A DNA stretch of 64,000 nt. It comes from Plumapathes pennacea (taxonomy: Eukaryota > Cnidaria > Anthozoa > Antipatharia > Myriopathidae). This document shows positions 11,113 to 26,100 of the stretch, one piece after another (the stretch's first letter is position 1; every line of letters starts with the position of its first letter). The notes under the pieces were generated by a model, which was given only the letters and a program-made list of their open reading frames with translations, searched no databases and was not told where the DNA came from. The position numbers and the translations under genes are program-made. The stretch is from NCBI GenBank assembly GCA_964036295.1, contig OZ038466.1, forward strand, positions 16,869,597-16,933,596, written 5' to 3'.

Positions 11113-14100
11113 GTTAGTTGTCCACGGCTAAGTGTGGTATAACCCATTCCATACTGAAGTGAACATTTGCTATCAGTTGTGTCCAGAATCATTTACATTG
11201 TAACTAGAAATACGATAATCACAGATACCCCTCGCTCTGCCATTGATTGGACTTTACTTTGGTACTGCTGAACAAGAGCAGCCTTTGTTTACCGAAATTT
11301 TGACGCAATCTTTTCTTCGAAGTCAAATGCTACACGCAAAGCAAGGAGAAAAGAATGGTGTGTGTTATACTTTTGCGTTGAAAAAAAGAATCGATTGCGT
11401 GACGCCGTACGTATTTCTCACGGCGGCACGCCGAATTAATTCATGCAGTCTGCCGGGGACATATGGCGCGTTTTTCGTGTCAAAATTCAGACACGCAATC
11501 CTTCAGTTCAATCATTCAATCCTGTCGGCCGCCGTAGTACGGGAAGAAAGGAACACTGATTTTTAATTTTTAATTCATAGGCAGTACAATTGAATACGGC
11601 TTCCTGTACGATTTGTTTTTTACTCTGGACTGCGTGCACTGGACTCAGGCATGCATATTTATGAGCTCGAATTGTTTTGTGTGTGAACCCGCTCAAAACA
11701 GCATGATTTCTCCGAGAAGCAAAGCAAAACTTGAACGGTTTACTTCGAATTATACACCGGCTTCAAATTTAGTCATACTTCCATGGGCTTGTAAACGGTT
11801 CTCGCTGCAATCACCGCGTGTCAGATTACAGCATTTGTTATAGTTTTAGATCTTGAAAAAATAAGACATCTGACTAAATCATTAAAGACTCCAAGTTCCA
11901 ATTGATCTGAGCGAATACGCTAGCCAAACTGGCGAAAGAAGCGTATTAAAACAAAACATCGAGGGAAAATGATCAGCATGCAGATTTATCCCCGAACGAA
12001 GTGAGGGAAATAATCACGACGCTAATGCATTAATTTGAAGACTCCAAGAGTGTCGCCATCTCGAAATTTAATGTTCGTGTGTGTGTGGGTGTGTGTGTGC
12101 GATGCGACCTTTTTAGGCTAGGTGCCTAAGGCAATGTCCTAATAAGACAATTACGTAATCACTGTCGATTATCGATTAGCGTCTCCGCCAGTGTTTTTAA
12201 GAAAGATTTGAACGAAGCAACAATTGAATTGCGTTCACGAAAATGAATTTGAAAACTAGAAAACTTGAAACAGAACGGTCTCGCGAAGCTCGTCTTCAAA
12301 AGAGAAGGGAACAGGCACGGGCAAGGCGAAATTGTGAAACGATCGAACAGCGCCAAATACGTCTAGAGAAAAAGACGACAAACATGTTATAACCGACAGC
12401 ATCATGAACGGAATCGTGCCGAAGAAACGCCTCCGCAAAGGTAAGATCGCTTGAAAGCAAATCGGGAGCTTCAGACGTCGTTTGTGTTAAACTCAGATAC
12501 TTATTTAGAAAGGACAAGCAACAAAGGTTAGTCAGTGGAAATCGAACAATCACCGTGACAAATATATTCTACCTGTATCTTGTAACTCGATCACTGCAAG
12601 AATGTATTAGAATCTGTATGTTGATCATTTTCCCTCGAAGTATTGTTTATACGCTTCTGTCGTCAGTTTCGGCTACCGTATTCGCTCAGAGCAATCGGAA
12701 CTTGGAGTTTTGAAGGATTTAGTCAGATGTCTTATTTTTCTGTCAAAACTAAAACTGTAAAGCCTGGTCCTCACTAGCGCATAAGCATAAGCATAAGAAT
12801 AAGAGAGCGAAGGAACAGATGTGTTTGATCCTTATGCTTATGCTTATGTCGCCACTGTCGCTCTCTTATTCTTATGCTTATGCTTGTGCTTATGTTTATG
12901 CGCTAGTGAGGACCAGGCTTAACAAATGCTGTAATCTGACATGCGGTGATTGCAGCGAGAATCGTTCACAAGCCCTTAGAAGTATCACTAGGTCTGAAGC
13001 CCGTGTATAATTTGAAGTAAACCGTTCAAGTTTTGCTTTGATTCTGGGAGAAATCATGCTGTTTGAGCGGGTTCACACAAAACAATTCGAGCTCGTTAAA
13101 TATGCATGCCTGAGTCTGGAGCATACAGTCCAGAGTAAAAACAAATCGCACAGGAAACCTATTTAATTGTACTACCTATGAATTCAAAATAGAAAAATCA
13201 GCGTTCCTTTTTTCCCGTTCTACGACGGCCGACCAACTTCAAAATTTATAAATTGAGATGCATTACAGGGTCTAAGGTGATTAAATGCCAAAGGATACAG
13301 CCATATGGTAACGAAACGAAACAAAAATTCTTGAACGAACGAAAACAGACTGGCGAACATTAAATTTCGAGATGGCGACCCGCTTGGAGTCTCCAAATAA
13401 GGCGATAGTACTGCATTAGCGTCGTCAATATTACCCTCGCTTACTCTCGGGGAAAATAGTAAACCATTGGGTTAAAGGCTAAAATGTAAGTTCAACTTGC
13501 CATTTACCTGTTCGTAAACGAACGGTACATCACCGTGATCGAATCTGAGCTTTGTGCCTTCGAGTCCATCTCCCGAGATATGATACTAATTGCTGTTTTA
13601 TATCCCGGTTACCTGCGGAAAGTGTGACTTCCAGCAAATCACGACGTATCGCGAAAAAAACTATGTGCGGGAAAAGCTATCGTTGCACCACACATGCAGT
13701 TACAGTGTTTTTAAAATTAATGAAGAGTGCGGATTCACTGTTAATAGTGAAAGGCTCTCTCTCTCTTACGCTATTCTCTCTATTCTTTGCCATTATTTCA
13801 GAAAACACAAAAGGCACAGAAACTTAACTTGGCAGCCTTTTCTGGAAACGAAGACGAAGTCATGAAGCTTGTCAGTGAAGATGTCGGTAAGTATGCCATT
13901 TCGATTATAACACTGAAATATTTGTCTTCACAACGCTGAAGTTCAGTAACGAGCAGCAAAACACCGTAAACCGTGTCGAGACTAAATTTTATAAATGAAA
14001 GACGAACTTAAACAAAATTCTAATTTACTATCAAACAATTTGTCATCTTTTATCGTCTGATTCTTTCATTTGTAATCTTCTTAGTCTCTCTCCTGATTTA

Positions 14101-17100
14101 TCTCTTTGCACTCTTTCCGTAAACTGAATTTCATTTTCGTGTTAGGTTTTCCGTGCCTGTATCTTTGCGTTCCCGCCATTTTTACGTCGAGTGAGTAGCG
14201 ATCTTATAGTAGTCAGCGCGAGTCCCTGAGTCTCAGCTTCCCTTGTGTCGACGAAGAACTTCTAACTAAAGAAGGGGTAACTCACAAACACCTGTAAACG
14301 TCACCGACTAACCGCCGCCGTTGAAAGATGCAGGTCGCCTTGCCAGTGACAGTCGGGAGCCATTTCAAAATGCTTCGGACTCGCAGACCTTTTGAAGTTC
14401 CGTTTCTTATACATGATAAACGATTGAATAAATTGAACAAGACGTTCCGGCAAGAATGTTAATCAAACGCCTTTGTGTTATACCCAATTTTCTCGCTTTC
14501 ATTAAAACTAAGAACCCTGGAAAGCCTTATAAAAGAAACGTGATTTATTCCAACATTTTCATCAGATGTCAATATCAAAGACAGCTTTGGTTTAACACCG
14601 TTGCATAACGCCATCCTCAGTAAGAAAGTGGGAATCGTGGTCATTTTACTGAAGTCTGGAGCAGACGTGAAGGGTTTGGACGAGAAGGGAGACACACCTC
14701 TGCACGTTGCAGTGCGCGTGGAAAGCCAGGAGATCGTCGGGGTGAGAAAAAGAAAAAAATTAATTAATTAAGTATGTGCCGTGATCAATCCTTTCAGAAT
14801 TTGAGTACGTGAGTGTCAAATTTCTGGCAGCAGAAATTCAATACGACCGCTCGCCATTACAGTGGAAAATATGGACTTCAGAACTAATGACAACATTGCA
14901 GGTGATACAGTGCACCATTTTGTATATATATTTTACCTTGATATAGTGCGAGAGTTACGCGCGAGCTGGGACAAAAGAAAACCCAAACAAACTGAGCTAG
15001 TTTGTACATGAACTGGCAATCAACTCTTTCGGACACCTTTCTAAAGTGGACACCTCTCTAAGGCGGACAGCATGCAGATTTGGTCCTTGCCGAATTTCAC
15101 TTGTTTCTCTGTGACCGCATGAACTAGTCTTTCTGAGGCGAACACCTCTCTAAGGAGGACACTAAATGCCAGTCCCAAGGGAGTCTGGCTTAGAGGAAGT
15201 TCACTGTACAACGGGGAAACAATCTTTAGTCAAGCGTTGTATTTTCAAACAATGATTTCAGGTACTTTGTATTGTCTTGAGAAGATGGTCTCTTGTATTG
15301 AAGTGGTACTTTTTTTGTTTTTTTTCTTTCTTGTTCAGGAACTGCTGAAAGAAGGCAGGTGTGACGTAAATTTTCAAGGTTTCATGTCCTACACACCCCT
15401 TCACATCGCAGCTCAAACAGACAATGTGGAGATCTGCAAGAAATTGGTAGGTTTTGGGCTAGTGGGTTTTGGCCTTCAAGTTTATGGTATAAAGTTGAAA
15501 ACTGGTTTAAATGATAGAGCCATTTACGGATGACTGTCGAAAACCAAAACCAAAGTAAGTACACCGCCAGTCACAAAGGCTGTACATGGACACTTTCAAC
15601 CAATCAGAAGGCAAAATATTCCTCGTTTGGTTTTACTTTGGAGAAGGAACCAATCAACAGTGCGAGAACATGCCATCACCATTTGATTTCTTGCGTAAGA
15701 GTATCACAATCAGGTTTTGCTTTGCTCTTGATTGGTCAATAATGCTGCTAAAGATGTTTGTGCCAATCCGAAAGCGTAACAAACAAAAACCAAAGCAAGC
15801 ATGCGATGACTTTCGATAGTCATTCGAAAACGGCTCTATAATCTACTGAAGTCATGTTTTACCTAGCTGGGTTTTCTATACAGCATACTGCTGCACTAAA
15901 TACAATTACCCTGTGATACGCCTTTAGCGTTAGTTTAAAATAGACTCCCACTCTCTCGCTTTCTCTTTGTCTCTCTTGTCATGTTTATATGACGCTGTGG
16001 CATAATAAATGGCTGATCTGTTATTTGTTTTTCCTGTGCCATGCGGAGCTCCCCAGACAGTATTTATAATATGACAGAGTTCCTGTTGCGTGCTAGTTTT
16101 AAGCAATAAGTTCTTGTCTAATCCAGGTCGAAATGGGAGGAGATATCACTCTAAAAACCGAAAACAAGATGACGTCATTGGGTGTGGCAGTGTCCAAAGG
16201 CGCTCAAAGTGTCGTGGGATATTTCTTTGAAGTTGGTGAGATGTTCCTTGAATTTGATGCTTACAACACATATCACGTGATTTGAAAAACAGTAACTTAA
16301 AAGATGCTATGACGTTACGGGTATGTTTCATTCTGACTATGCTCTCCCTTGACTGTGACGTCACCTTTAACAGTGGCATATTTTGATTATGACGTCTCCC
16401 TGACTGTGACGTATTTGATTATGACGTACCCTTTGACAAATGATGATTTTTTCTTTAATTTACTCTGATGTAATGTTTGATTGTTATAGTCGACCTTACT
16501 TTTGACTGTGACATGTTTGATTGACATCTGACCATATTTGGCTGTAACGTTATATTGCTGTAACACTAAGAGTGAACTTCCGTTTCTACATTAAAGCCAT
16601 ATTTAGAATGACTTGAACAATTGTTTGCCCCAAGCCTTTGTACATTCAATCATAAGTGGCGAGTTGGGCACTCTGGCATTGCTATGACTTGCGAGAGTTT
16701 TTTTCATAAGTTACTGTGGCTTAATAAAGTTTAGAAAATAATGATATATTGTGGAGCTACAGGTTTTTAACAGCTGCCTCCTAATCTTTTCCTAGCCCAA
16801 AAGAAGAATCTGGAGATTGAAGCTATGCTGTACAATGCAGATTCTGATGGAAGTACGCTACTGCATCTGGCGGTTGACAGTGGGCTATTGGAAGTAAGTT
16901 ATCTTTCCAATAACACTTCGCTTGGCGTCAGTCTATTGGTGTCAGCGCAATGTTGCTCAATATGCGATATGATAGACATATCTGTCTTAAGGTATCACCC
17001 CCTAAACGACCACTTTCCAACAGAATTTTATTTAAATGGCATCAATTGACTAAACATAGCCATGCTATATATCAAACTGTTTGTTATTAAATTGTCTAGC

Positions 17101-20100
17101 TGCTTCTAATACTATCTGTCATTATGACCCATCAAATATTTCCTCCCACACTTTTGTAGACCCCCATTAGCTCTTTCAATGCTGTTGGTTTCGTTCTGAT
17201 TAGTTAAAAATTGAGGGAGATTAAGTTAAACGCAATAGGTTCTCCCAAGCTCAATATCCATGGCAACGACCACCATGAATCAATGTGCTGATTTGCAACA
17301 AACATTTTAATATATCGCATGCAAATGTTTTATGTTTTTTGTCAAGTAAAAAATAAATAAAACCCGTATGGCATTTTTTTTTTGGGGGGAGGGGGGGGGC
17401 GGGGGGGGATGGGTGATACCTTAATTAATGTGATTTGCAGCGTAGTTGATACACAATTATTCTATTTTATGTGGTGTGCTGATATAACGTAGTATTTATG
17501 ATATTGTCTGATGTGTCACGATTTAAACCTGGCATAAACCTTGATTTGGGCTGAACATTTTCTCTTTTTCAGATTGTGGTCCTTTGTTTGAAGAACGGAG
17601 CAAGCGTTCGCAACATAAAGGTTAGAAGAAACTGGCATACTTCGCATGCGTATTTTGAGAGTTGAATTGTACATTTTACAGACTTAATAAAATACAGTGG
17701 AACCTTCCGTAAGCGACCACCCTTCGTTCGTCTTTAAGTGGTCGCTTACGGGAGGTTATGGAAATTTTATGGGAGGCCTAAGTGAGATCCAGCTTTGAGC
17801 CATAACCAGTGTCAAATAATGCAGTTTTAGTAGTAAAAACAACTTGTGGTTCGATAAATCAACCTTGTGTCCTGTTGCACGTTACACTGCATACGTTAGT
17901 GTTTTGTCCAGTCCGATTTCTTCAAGGAAGTTAGTCCTTGTTCAGAATTTGCTCTTTGAGAGCACAGAGTGGTCGCTTACCAGAGGTAAAAACAATAGAG
18001 AATTCAAACGTTGAGCCTCAATGCTGGTCGCGGTCGCCTACTATTGCGATCACACTGCATGCAACATTTTCACTAAAACTCATAGCTGTCTAAACTGAAA
18101 ATAATAATGATATATGAAATGATTTATAAAATAGCTATGATACTACACGCGTTCTGATTGGCTATAAAAGATTTATAAATAAGAACAAAAACAAAGTGTT
18201 GTGTTCCTACAGGTGTTAACATTTAGTTATTTTTATAAAGTCAATAAGAAGCGGCTCGTGATTTTGAACTTTATCTCGTGTTTTCACAACATCCCGCGTG
18301 CTTATATAAGAGTACAAAGGCATGGAAACGCGTGTTATATTGCTTAATATTTCTTTATATGAGACACTTTCTTGTCTGGTTTATTTAGGAATCAGACAAC
18401 AGCACAGCGTTCCACCTGGCGTGTGCACAAAGCTCGCTGGATATCGTTCAGTTGTTGCACAATGAAGATCGCGAGGCTACGAAGTTACACCTGACTGATA
18501 ATCAAGGCATGACTCCCCTGCACAAAGCAGCTGCCAGCAATAATGCGCGCATCGCCAGCTTCCTGATAGAACAGGTGTGTGTGGCCTAGCCATGTGGTGC
18601 GGCTTTTTCATTAATAACAGGGTAGTGTAAGCTTTGCCGAAATGGCAAAAACTTCCTTACACAGATTGTCTCACCTCGCAATACTAGTGTATATGTATAT
18701 CCATAAACATACTAGAAATTAAATGGTGTATACTTTCAGACTTAAACTTCCGAACAGTTCGTTGTTAACAAGTCACACGGAGCGCCCGACCATTTACCTC
18801 GTTATTAAAAATGTCAGTGTCGGGCCACAAACAAGTTCGCTCGCAGTAGGACTTGACTTTGATAAACCAAGGCATGGACTTTGAACACTTTGCCACGTGA
18901 TACGTCCACAGGCAGTGTAAAGTGTGAAGATGGAAAAGCTAACCATTACATACAATTCTCCATAGCGGGGCCATGTGAATGCACTCGACATGAAATGCAG
19001 GACCCCCCTATTTCTGGCCGCGTCCGCAGGGGGGACTGACACAGTGCAACTCCTGATGGGTCGAGGCGCTGATGTCACACTAAAAGACATGCAGCTCCGC
19101 TCTGTCCTGCACGCTGCGATTGGACACTCGAGCACAATAGAGAAACTCCTCGAGGTACAGAAGCTTTCAGAGAATACATAACGACAAAGCTGTCAATGCG
19201 CTAAAATAAACGCCAGCGATAGACTATTTCTGAGCTTCGAAATAACGACAAAGCTGTCAATGCGCTGAAGTAAACGCCAGCGATAGACTACTTCAGAGTT
19301 TCGAAATAACGACAAAGCTGTCAATGCGCTAAAGTAAACGCGAGCGACAGACTATTTCTGAGTTTCGAAAGAAAGCCAAGTGCAAAACTTATACATGTGA
19401 AAATTAGTTTTACACGGATGGCCATTTTCGTGCAAAACTTGGTGAACTAGGTTGCACTTTTAATATTAACGGAAATTCGCGTAAAAGTTTTTGAGGAGCT
19501 TTCGTATGTAACGCCTGTAAAATCCCCACACTACTCTAGAAACGCCAAACATTGGTCTCTGTAATTGATTATAAACCAGTCAATTCAATAGGCCATTTCC
19601 GAGATTCCTGTTGCCTATGTTTCAAAACGAGGTCTAGTGCGAAACCTTTTTTATGAAAATTAGTTTTCATTTTCATGCAAATCAAACTCATTTTCATAAG
19701 GTTTTTTTCGCCTCATTTTGAAGCAGAGGCAACGGGCATCTCGGAAATGGCCTATTGGTTTCTATGCTCACATATTCCGCAACACAGGGTTTATGCACGA
19801 TGTAATTGTAATAACCTCTGACCAACCAACGCCACAAAAATAAACTCATTTCGGTAGTGCCGACTTAATAATTGTCTTCGTTTTTCCTCCAGAGCACGGC
19901 TACAAAACCACTGATCACCGACAAAGACGTCCGCGGTTACGCTCCGATACATTATGCAATCAGGGATGGACACTCTGAGGTACACGCATGACCACTTCGT
20001 TATGACGAAAGCAAATGTTCGGGGGTATTGTGATTGTCTGGGTGAGAGTAATTTTCAGGAAGATTGTTGGTGAGTGACGTTTCTACCGCTTGATCGGAAG

Positions 20101-23100
20101 CCATCTTCAGAGTCCAATATAGAGTCATCGGAAGATGGTATTGTTGTTGTATCTGGTCGTTGCTGCGATTGGTCGATTTAGTCGTGTGTGATTGGTTGTA
20201 AATTGGCAAATGATTTTAATCCAGGAGTGTGAACAGTATGTTGGTTGTGATCGTCCGGGTAAGAGTAGTCTCCAGGAACACTGCTGTTGGTGACTAACGT
20301 TTTGACTCCCTGAGCGGAAGTCTTCCTTAGAGTCAAGTGAAGAGGTTTTGTCAGATGGTGGTATTTATGTCTCTGGTCATTCTTATGGTTGGTCGAGCTG
20401 GCTTGGTTGTGTTTCGTTATTGCGATCGGTTGATGTTCTGTTGTCTCCTGGAGACTACTCTAACCCGGACGATTGCAACCAACCTACTGATTGTAAACAG
20501 TCGGACGTTTTAGCTGTTGAGTATTGTCAATTTCGATCCGTCTATTGTTTGTTTGACGTGTATCAGTCGTTTGTAAATTACAGGTTGTTGTTGGCATATG
20601 TTTTCGGTCCTTTTAAGTGATAATGAATATCTCAGTTACTGCACAAACTATGGACAACGACTTGCGCTAGATATCAGGTACACAAATCTAGAACAATAAC
20701 CAGATTGATAAACATGTTGACAAACATGCTTCAATTACAGGTGAAATCATTATAACTTTTTTTGTGTCCGGGTGCTTTTCTAACTTATGGTAAATAAATG
20801 TAGAACTGCATAAACTTTACACTCTAAACCATCGAAGAGTAAGGAGAACTTGTTATTCAGAATGTCGTTTGTATGAAAGCTGATCTGACCACAGCAACTG
20901 ATGCATCTTCTTGTCTGGTTAATTTTATTTTTGTCCACAGACCGTTGCCTTGTTTATCTCGAAGAACAAAGCAGCAGCCACAGTGATTTCAGACTCCATG
21001 TTTACTCCTCTGCACATCGCGGCCAAGTATGCAATTTCATTTTCTGTCCTCTCAACCACATTTCTTTGCACGCCGAAACACTCAATCTGCTATTTTTAGG
21101 GCCTCCGAAAATTGGCAATTTATGAGATGTTTCATTGGGCCTAAAAGTACTATTTACCTTCAAATATAATTGGCATTTCCTATTGTATTGCGTTGTAATG
21201 CGCGTTTCACACAGTTCTTAACTTTGAACATTGGAAAGTGATATTGCTCGTCATTACAATGTTGTCCTTAGGTTTGGCTGGCCAGATATTGTACAAAAGC
21301 TTGTGAAAAAGCGCAGCGCAAGAATGATAAATTGTCGAACCAATAAGAACAAGACACCGCTACACTTGGCCGCTTACGAGGGACACGACGAGATTGTTGA
21401 TTTACTGCTGATGGAGGGAGCGACCATAGAGAAGTAAACACACACAAAAATATAGAGTAAATTACGACAACAACAACAACAACAACAACAACAATATTGG
21501 AGACAACAATTTCTTCATGGTAAGTGTCAACAAAACGGCAACAACGTTATCACAAGACAATAGAGTTCCATAGTGTGACGTCATCATTTTGCAAACTTTT
21601 TCATTCGAACTCCTAAACCACATCATGTACGTGTGCAAAATTTCAAATCGCTAGCCCTACTAAAAGCAAAGGTACAGAAGTTTAAAGTTCCAGATAGTCC
21701 CGTACTAAACTCTCTTGTTTGAAATCTTGGAAACCGACACCAAATAAAAGGGTTTGCTGTGGGACTAACCTGAACTTCAATAAAGAAATATATAACGCGT
21801 CACCGTGTAATATAGCCTCATCTAAACACGCGGGAAGTTGGGAGAACACGAGAGTAGCGTAAGGAAACCACGAGGCCGCCGAGTGGTTTCCGGCGCTACT
21901 CGAGTGTTCTCCCAACTTCCCAAGTGTTTAGATGAGGCTATATTACACGGGAACACGTTATATATTTCTTTTATAAAATAATTAGCCAAGTAAAAAACAT
22001 CGCGTATCGCGTCAGCGTGTAATATACTCTCATCTAACACGGTTATTTAGCCAATCAGGGCGCGCGTAGTATCATAGTTATTTTATAAAAGCCCATATCT
22101 CAGCTGTGTTCAGTGCAGTAAAGAGCTAATTTTTTTGTGTGTGACTTTTTTCAGATAGGCCAATCCAAAGATTTAGACAAAAGCCATTACTCAGAAAATT
22201 TTTTTGTGACATCATCATTTGGAACTCTATGGCAAATAGATAATTTATAATTCAAGCAAGACAAAACGAGCATAATTAATCATCAAGAAGTAAAACATCT
22301 TAGCCAGAAACAACGACAATAAAAATTACAAAATGGCCACGTTTTGTGAAGAGACATGAACCTATCCCTTTTGAACGTTTCAGGGATCACCTTGATTGCA
22401 CACCTCTGCACATGGCGGCAATGTGCGGCTCTGAACGATGTGTAGAAGGCATTCTTCAGACTCACCCTGACTGCCTCAACTTTGTGGACAAAAATCAGGT
22501 TGGTGATTTGTCTCAGTGAGGGTGCTGCGTTCCAGTTTTCATTATCGACACTAATTGGTAACGTATGTATCATAAGCCAAGTCCAAATTATATACATCTT
22601 GTGTGTGACTGTCAGACCAATGCTTTGTTTTATCACTAATGGTAACATTTCTGTAATATGGCAATTTGTCTGATCTTTACTGTCACTTTAAATTGTTCTG
22701 ATCTTCTGTTTATAACTATCTTTTATGGTCTCAGTGTGTCCCAGGTATTCTCTCAGGGCGAAGGTATCGTCTAATGATTCGTCCAAAGTTTGGATATGAT
22801 AAACGCAGCAAATATTGTACAGACAGACGTTTTGAGCATGGGGTCTTCAACAAAGCAAATGGAAATCATGTACTTTTTTTTCATAGAACACAGCCTTACA
22901 TTTGGCAGCCATGTCGGGGCACGCTGGCATTGTCACTTACCTCTTGTCAGTACCGGAGCAGACTATTCTGCTAAATTCTCGCAAAGAAAACGTCATAGGC
23001 ATGGCCATAAGCGCGGCAAAGGAAGACGTTGCTATGACAATCATAGAGCACGCCAGGTATTTTGGGTTCATCTATGAACTTGGATATCCATTTATTGCCC

Positions 23101-26100
23101 AATGTTTGCAGACTAAAACGTACAAATACTTGCTTATTTCTTTTGTTAAACTTAATTTGGAAGTTGTAAATTGTATCTGCATTATATTGTATTTTGAGCA
23201 TTACACTTACCAGCTAACCGGGTCACGGTATACAGCTAAACAAAGTCCTCATTTGTCCACGTTTTATCTTCCCAGGTGGAAGGAAGTGGTGGAGTCTGCT
23301 TCCGGAGGGGGAGTCGCTCAACTGCAGACTCTCGTGGAACAAATGCCGAATGTGGCCGAGGTGGGGTCAACTCTTTAACCCTTTGATCTTCACATGTCTA
23401 GGTCACTATTGTTATCACCATCTTTATTGTATTGACGTCATCTACATCATGATCATAATTATCATCACCAGAACTGTTGTCACTACGAAGACAACCACCG
23501 CCATCATCATCATCATCATCATCATCATCACTAATTCCATCATCTAGTCTGGCGTCACTTGATTTACCTAATTATTCCTTTTTTGCCACCACAGCGCTTC
23601 CTTGATCAGTGTGTGAAGGAAGACGGAGATCCTTGCAGCAAAGACTACAAAGTAAGTTCCTATTACGTTCCAGGTTTTGTTTCTGTAGGGTACTGTCCAA
23701 GCAAATAGTCGGGTCTACTTATACGTCTGCTACCTGCAATACAAAGGGGTTATTACACGGGAAGGAGTGCAGTACGGCGAAGCATTTTTACGAGTCGAAC
23801 CTGTTCAGGTGCCCAACGCTCTAGCCGCATGCAAAAAGATGAAGCGTTCGTAAACTTTGCTGCCTTGTGAAAATTGATCACGTAAGCTAATAAACCAGTT
23901 GATCTGGTTCCTGACGAGTGCAGTACACTCCCACATTTGCACTCGTTTTGGCCTTTATTTGCACTCGAAAATCTGAAGTCGTGTAATAATAAGTGTTATT
24001 TTCAGAAGTACATAGTAACTATTTATTTGTACACCCTCTCTATGTTTGCTGACACCGCTTATGTCCGACAGATCATATACGACCTGCAACTTATTCAAGG
24101 GAAGAAAAGCTCCGCCGACGCTGCTATGTTTGAGAATTCTCTTGCTGCCTTAAAGGTACAATCAGAGAGTGCAAATGATACAATGGCTGCGTTCTTGTGA
24201 GACTGTTCCGGAAGACAATAACCATATGAAACTCACTCTTAACAAAAGGTCTTATGACGTATGTACTGCCACGCCCATAACAATGGCTCACTCAGAATCA
24301 TCGCGTTTTTCGCACTTTTTCTTCTCGCGCTCGTTTCTTGTTTAAAAATCCGTCGATGCACCTCCGGATTTGAAAAATGTAATCTTCATGCTTTCCAAGT
24401 ATATATTTTTTGGCCCTTATAACAACATTTTAGCTGCGGGTTTTTTAGGTTGTTTTCGATCAGTTGGGCGAAATTAACAAGGCATTTTGGCGTTTTGAGA
24501 CAACTGGCCGCAAACATTGGGTTCTAGTTCTTCTGCGCAAGCGTGTACCACAGATGCACCAACGGATTGCGAAAGACGGTTAAATTCCCCGCATTTTGGT
24601 ATATAAAACTTACACATTCGGTAAAATTTAGGTGCGGGAATACGACATTCAAATCTCCAGATGTGCTCGATGTTGAGATAGCGGCCAGCGTCGTGTACGG
24701 TCAGCTGAAGAGGATTTATCAAGGTTCGGAAGGCCCCTTTGGAGCACAACTTTGGTCACTTGGCTACAAAATAAGCAAGTAAATGAATTTCGTATTCCTG
24801 TTTTGTGATTCGGAGAGTCTCGAACGATAACAGTAACTTTTTAATACAGTATTTATACGCCGAAAATGCTCTCGCCGGCATATTTCGCGGGGAACCATTA
24901 TAGCTTTGATTTCTCATATGTATAGTTTTGTATTAAAAGCACATGAAATATGAAAATGGCTGGTTCATTAAAAAATAGAAAACTCGTTCCTCTTTGTATT
25001 TTGTGTGAAAAGGGCTCTAAAAGAACACATATAAAGCTGTCTCGATGGGTATATTTTTAGAATGAGGCATATATCACAAATCAGAAGATTGAGTGTATTT
25101 GCATGGTTTGAACCAGAGTTTGAACAGCATGTAGATGGTGGTTGTCTGGGTAAGAGTAGTCTTTAGGAAAATTGTCACTCGGACAATCACAACCCACATT
25201 TTAGTGTATTTCTTGTCATATATTCCAGTCAAAAATTGATATAGCTCTGTATATCAACAACTGTGTACACTTCGAACTTAAGCTTAGAATGTACAGTATA
25301 CTTCCAACTAGTGAATACACTAATACTAAAAGATTGAAGTGCAGGTGCAATGCTATACTAATAAATTGTACATACTAAAAAATATATATATTAGTTAATA
25401 TAGTATTAATTATGGTGCAGGTGATATAAAAAAACTTAAAGTTAAAATACTGATGTTTTAGCCAACAGTTAAAATCTCAGAGTGCAGATTTCAGGTAGCA
25501 CTAGTTTAAAATGGAATGACTTTGTACACATCAATTTATTCTCAAAATACTGTTGGCTGAGATAAACAGTTTAGAAGCACACTTTAGACCTATAAATCAT
25601 AATGAAGTTAATTGTCTTCTAACAGCTTTTTGTAAACAGGAAATTTAGTTTCTTGAAGCAGCAGCTGACAAATGGGTAAACTGTATATCTGTCAATAGTT
25701 TCCACTTTTTTATGTGCAAAGCATTTAATCTCTGGCCACATTATAGAATAGGATGGCACATGGAAGCCATGTGCAATGTGAAACATTGGAGGATGTGATA
25801 CATTTCTGTTTTCAAACAGCTTGCAATTTATTGTTATTCAAGTTAAAACATTGGAAGGAGGGGAAAATAGGTAGAATAAATCAGGTGTCTCACATTTTGT
25901 GTGGACAGTTTGCGAGCCAGCGTGAAAAGCATTCTTTAAATATAAACTCCTTGTAAAATTCAGAGAGGAAACATTATCAGGATAAATGCAGATAACAGCC
26001 ATGCATGTCATGTTTGAATCTACATGGCGTCGTAGGCCACAGCTTTATTTTAGTTTCACGGGAAGTCTGACCAAAGAATCATATTGCTTGATCATTAAAC

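Noticed and set aside
22790..23077. 95-codon frame overlapping exon 14 of gene A
   Set aside because: It is the wrong frame; the true exon reads NTALHLAAMSGHAG and joins in phase on both sides.
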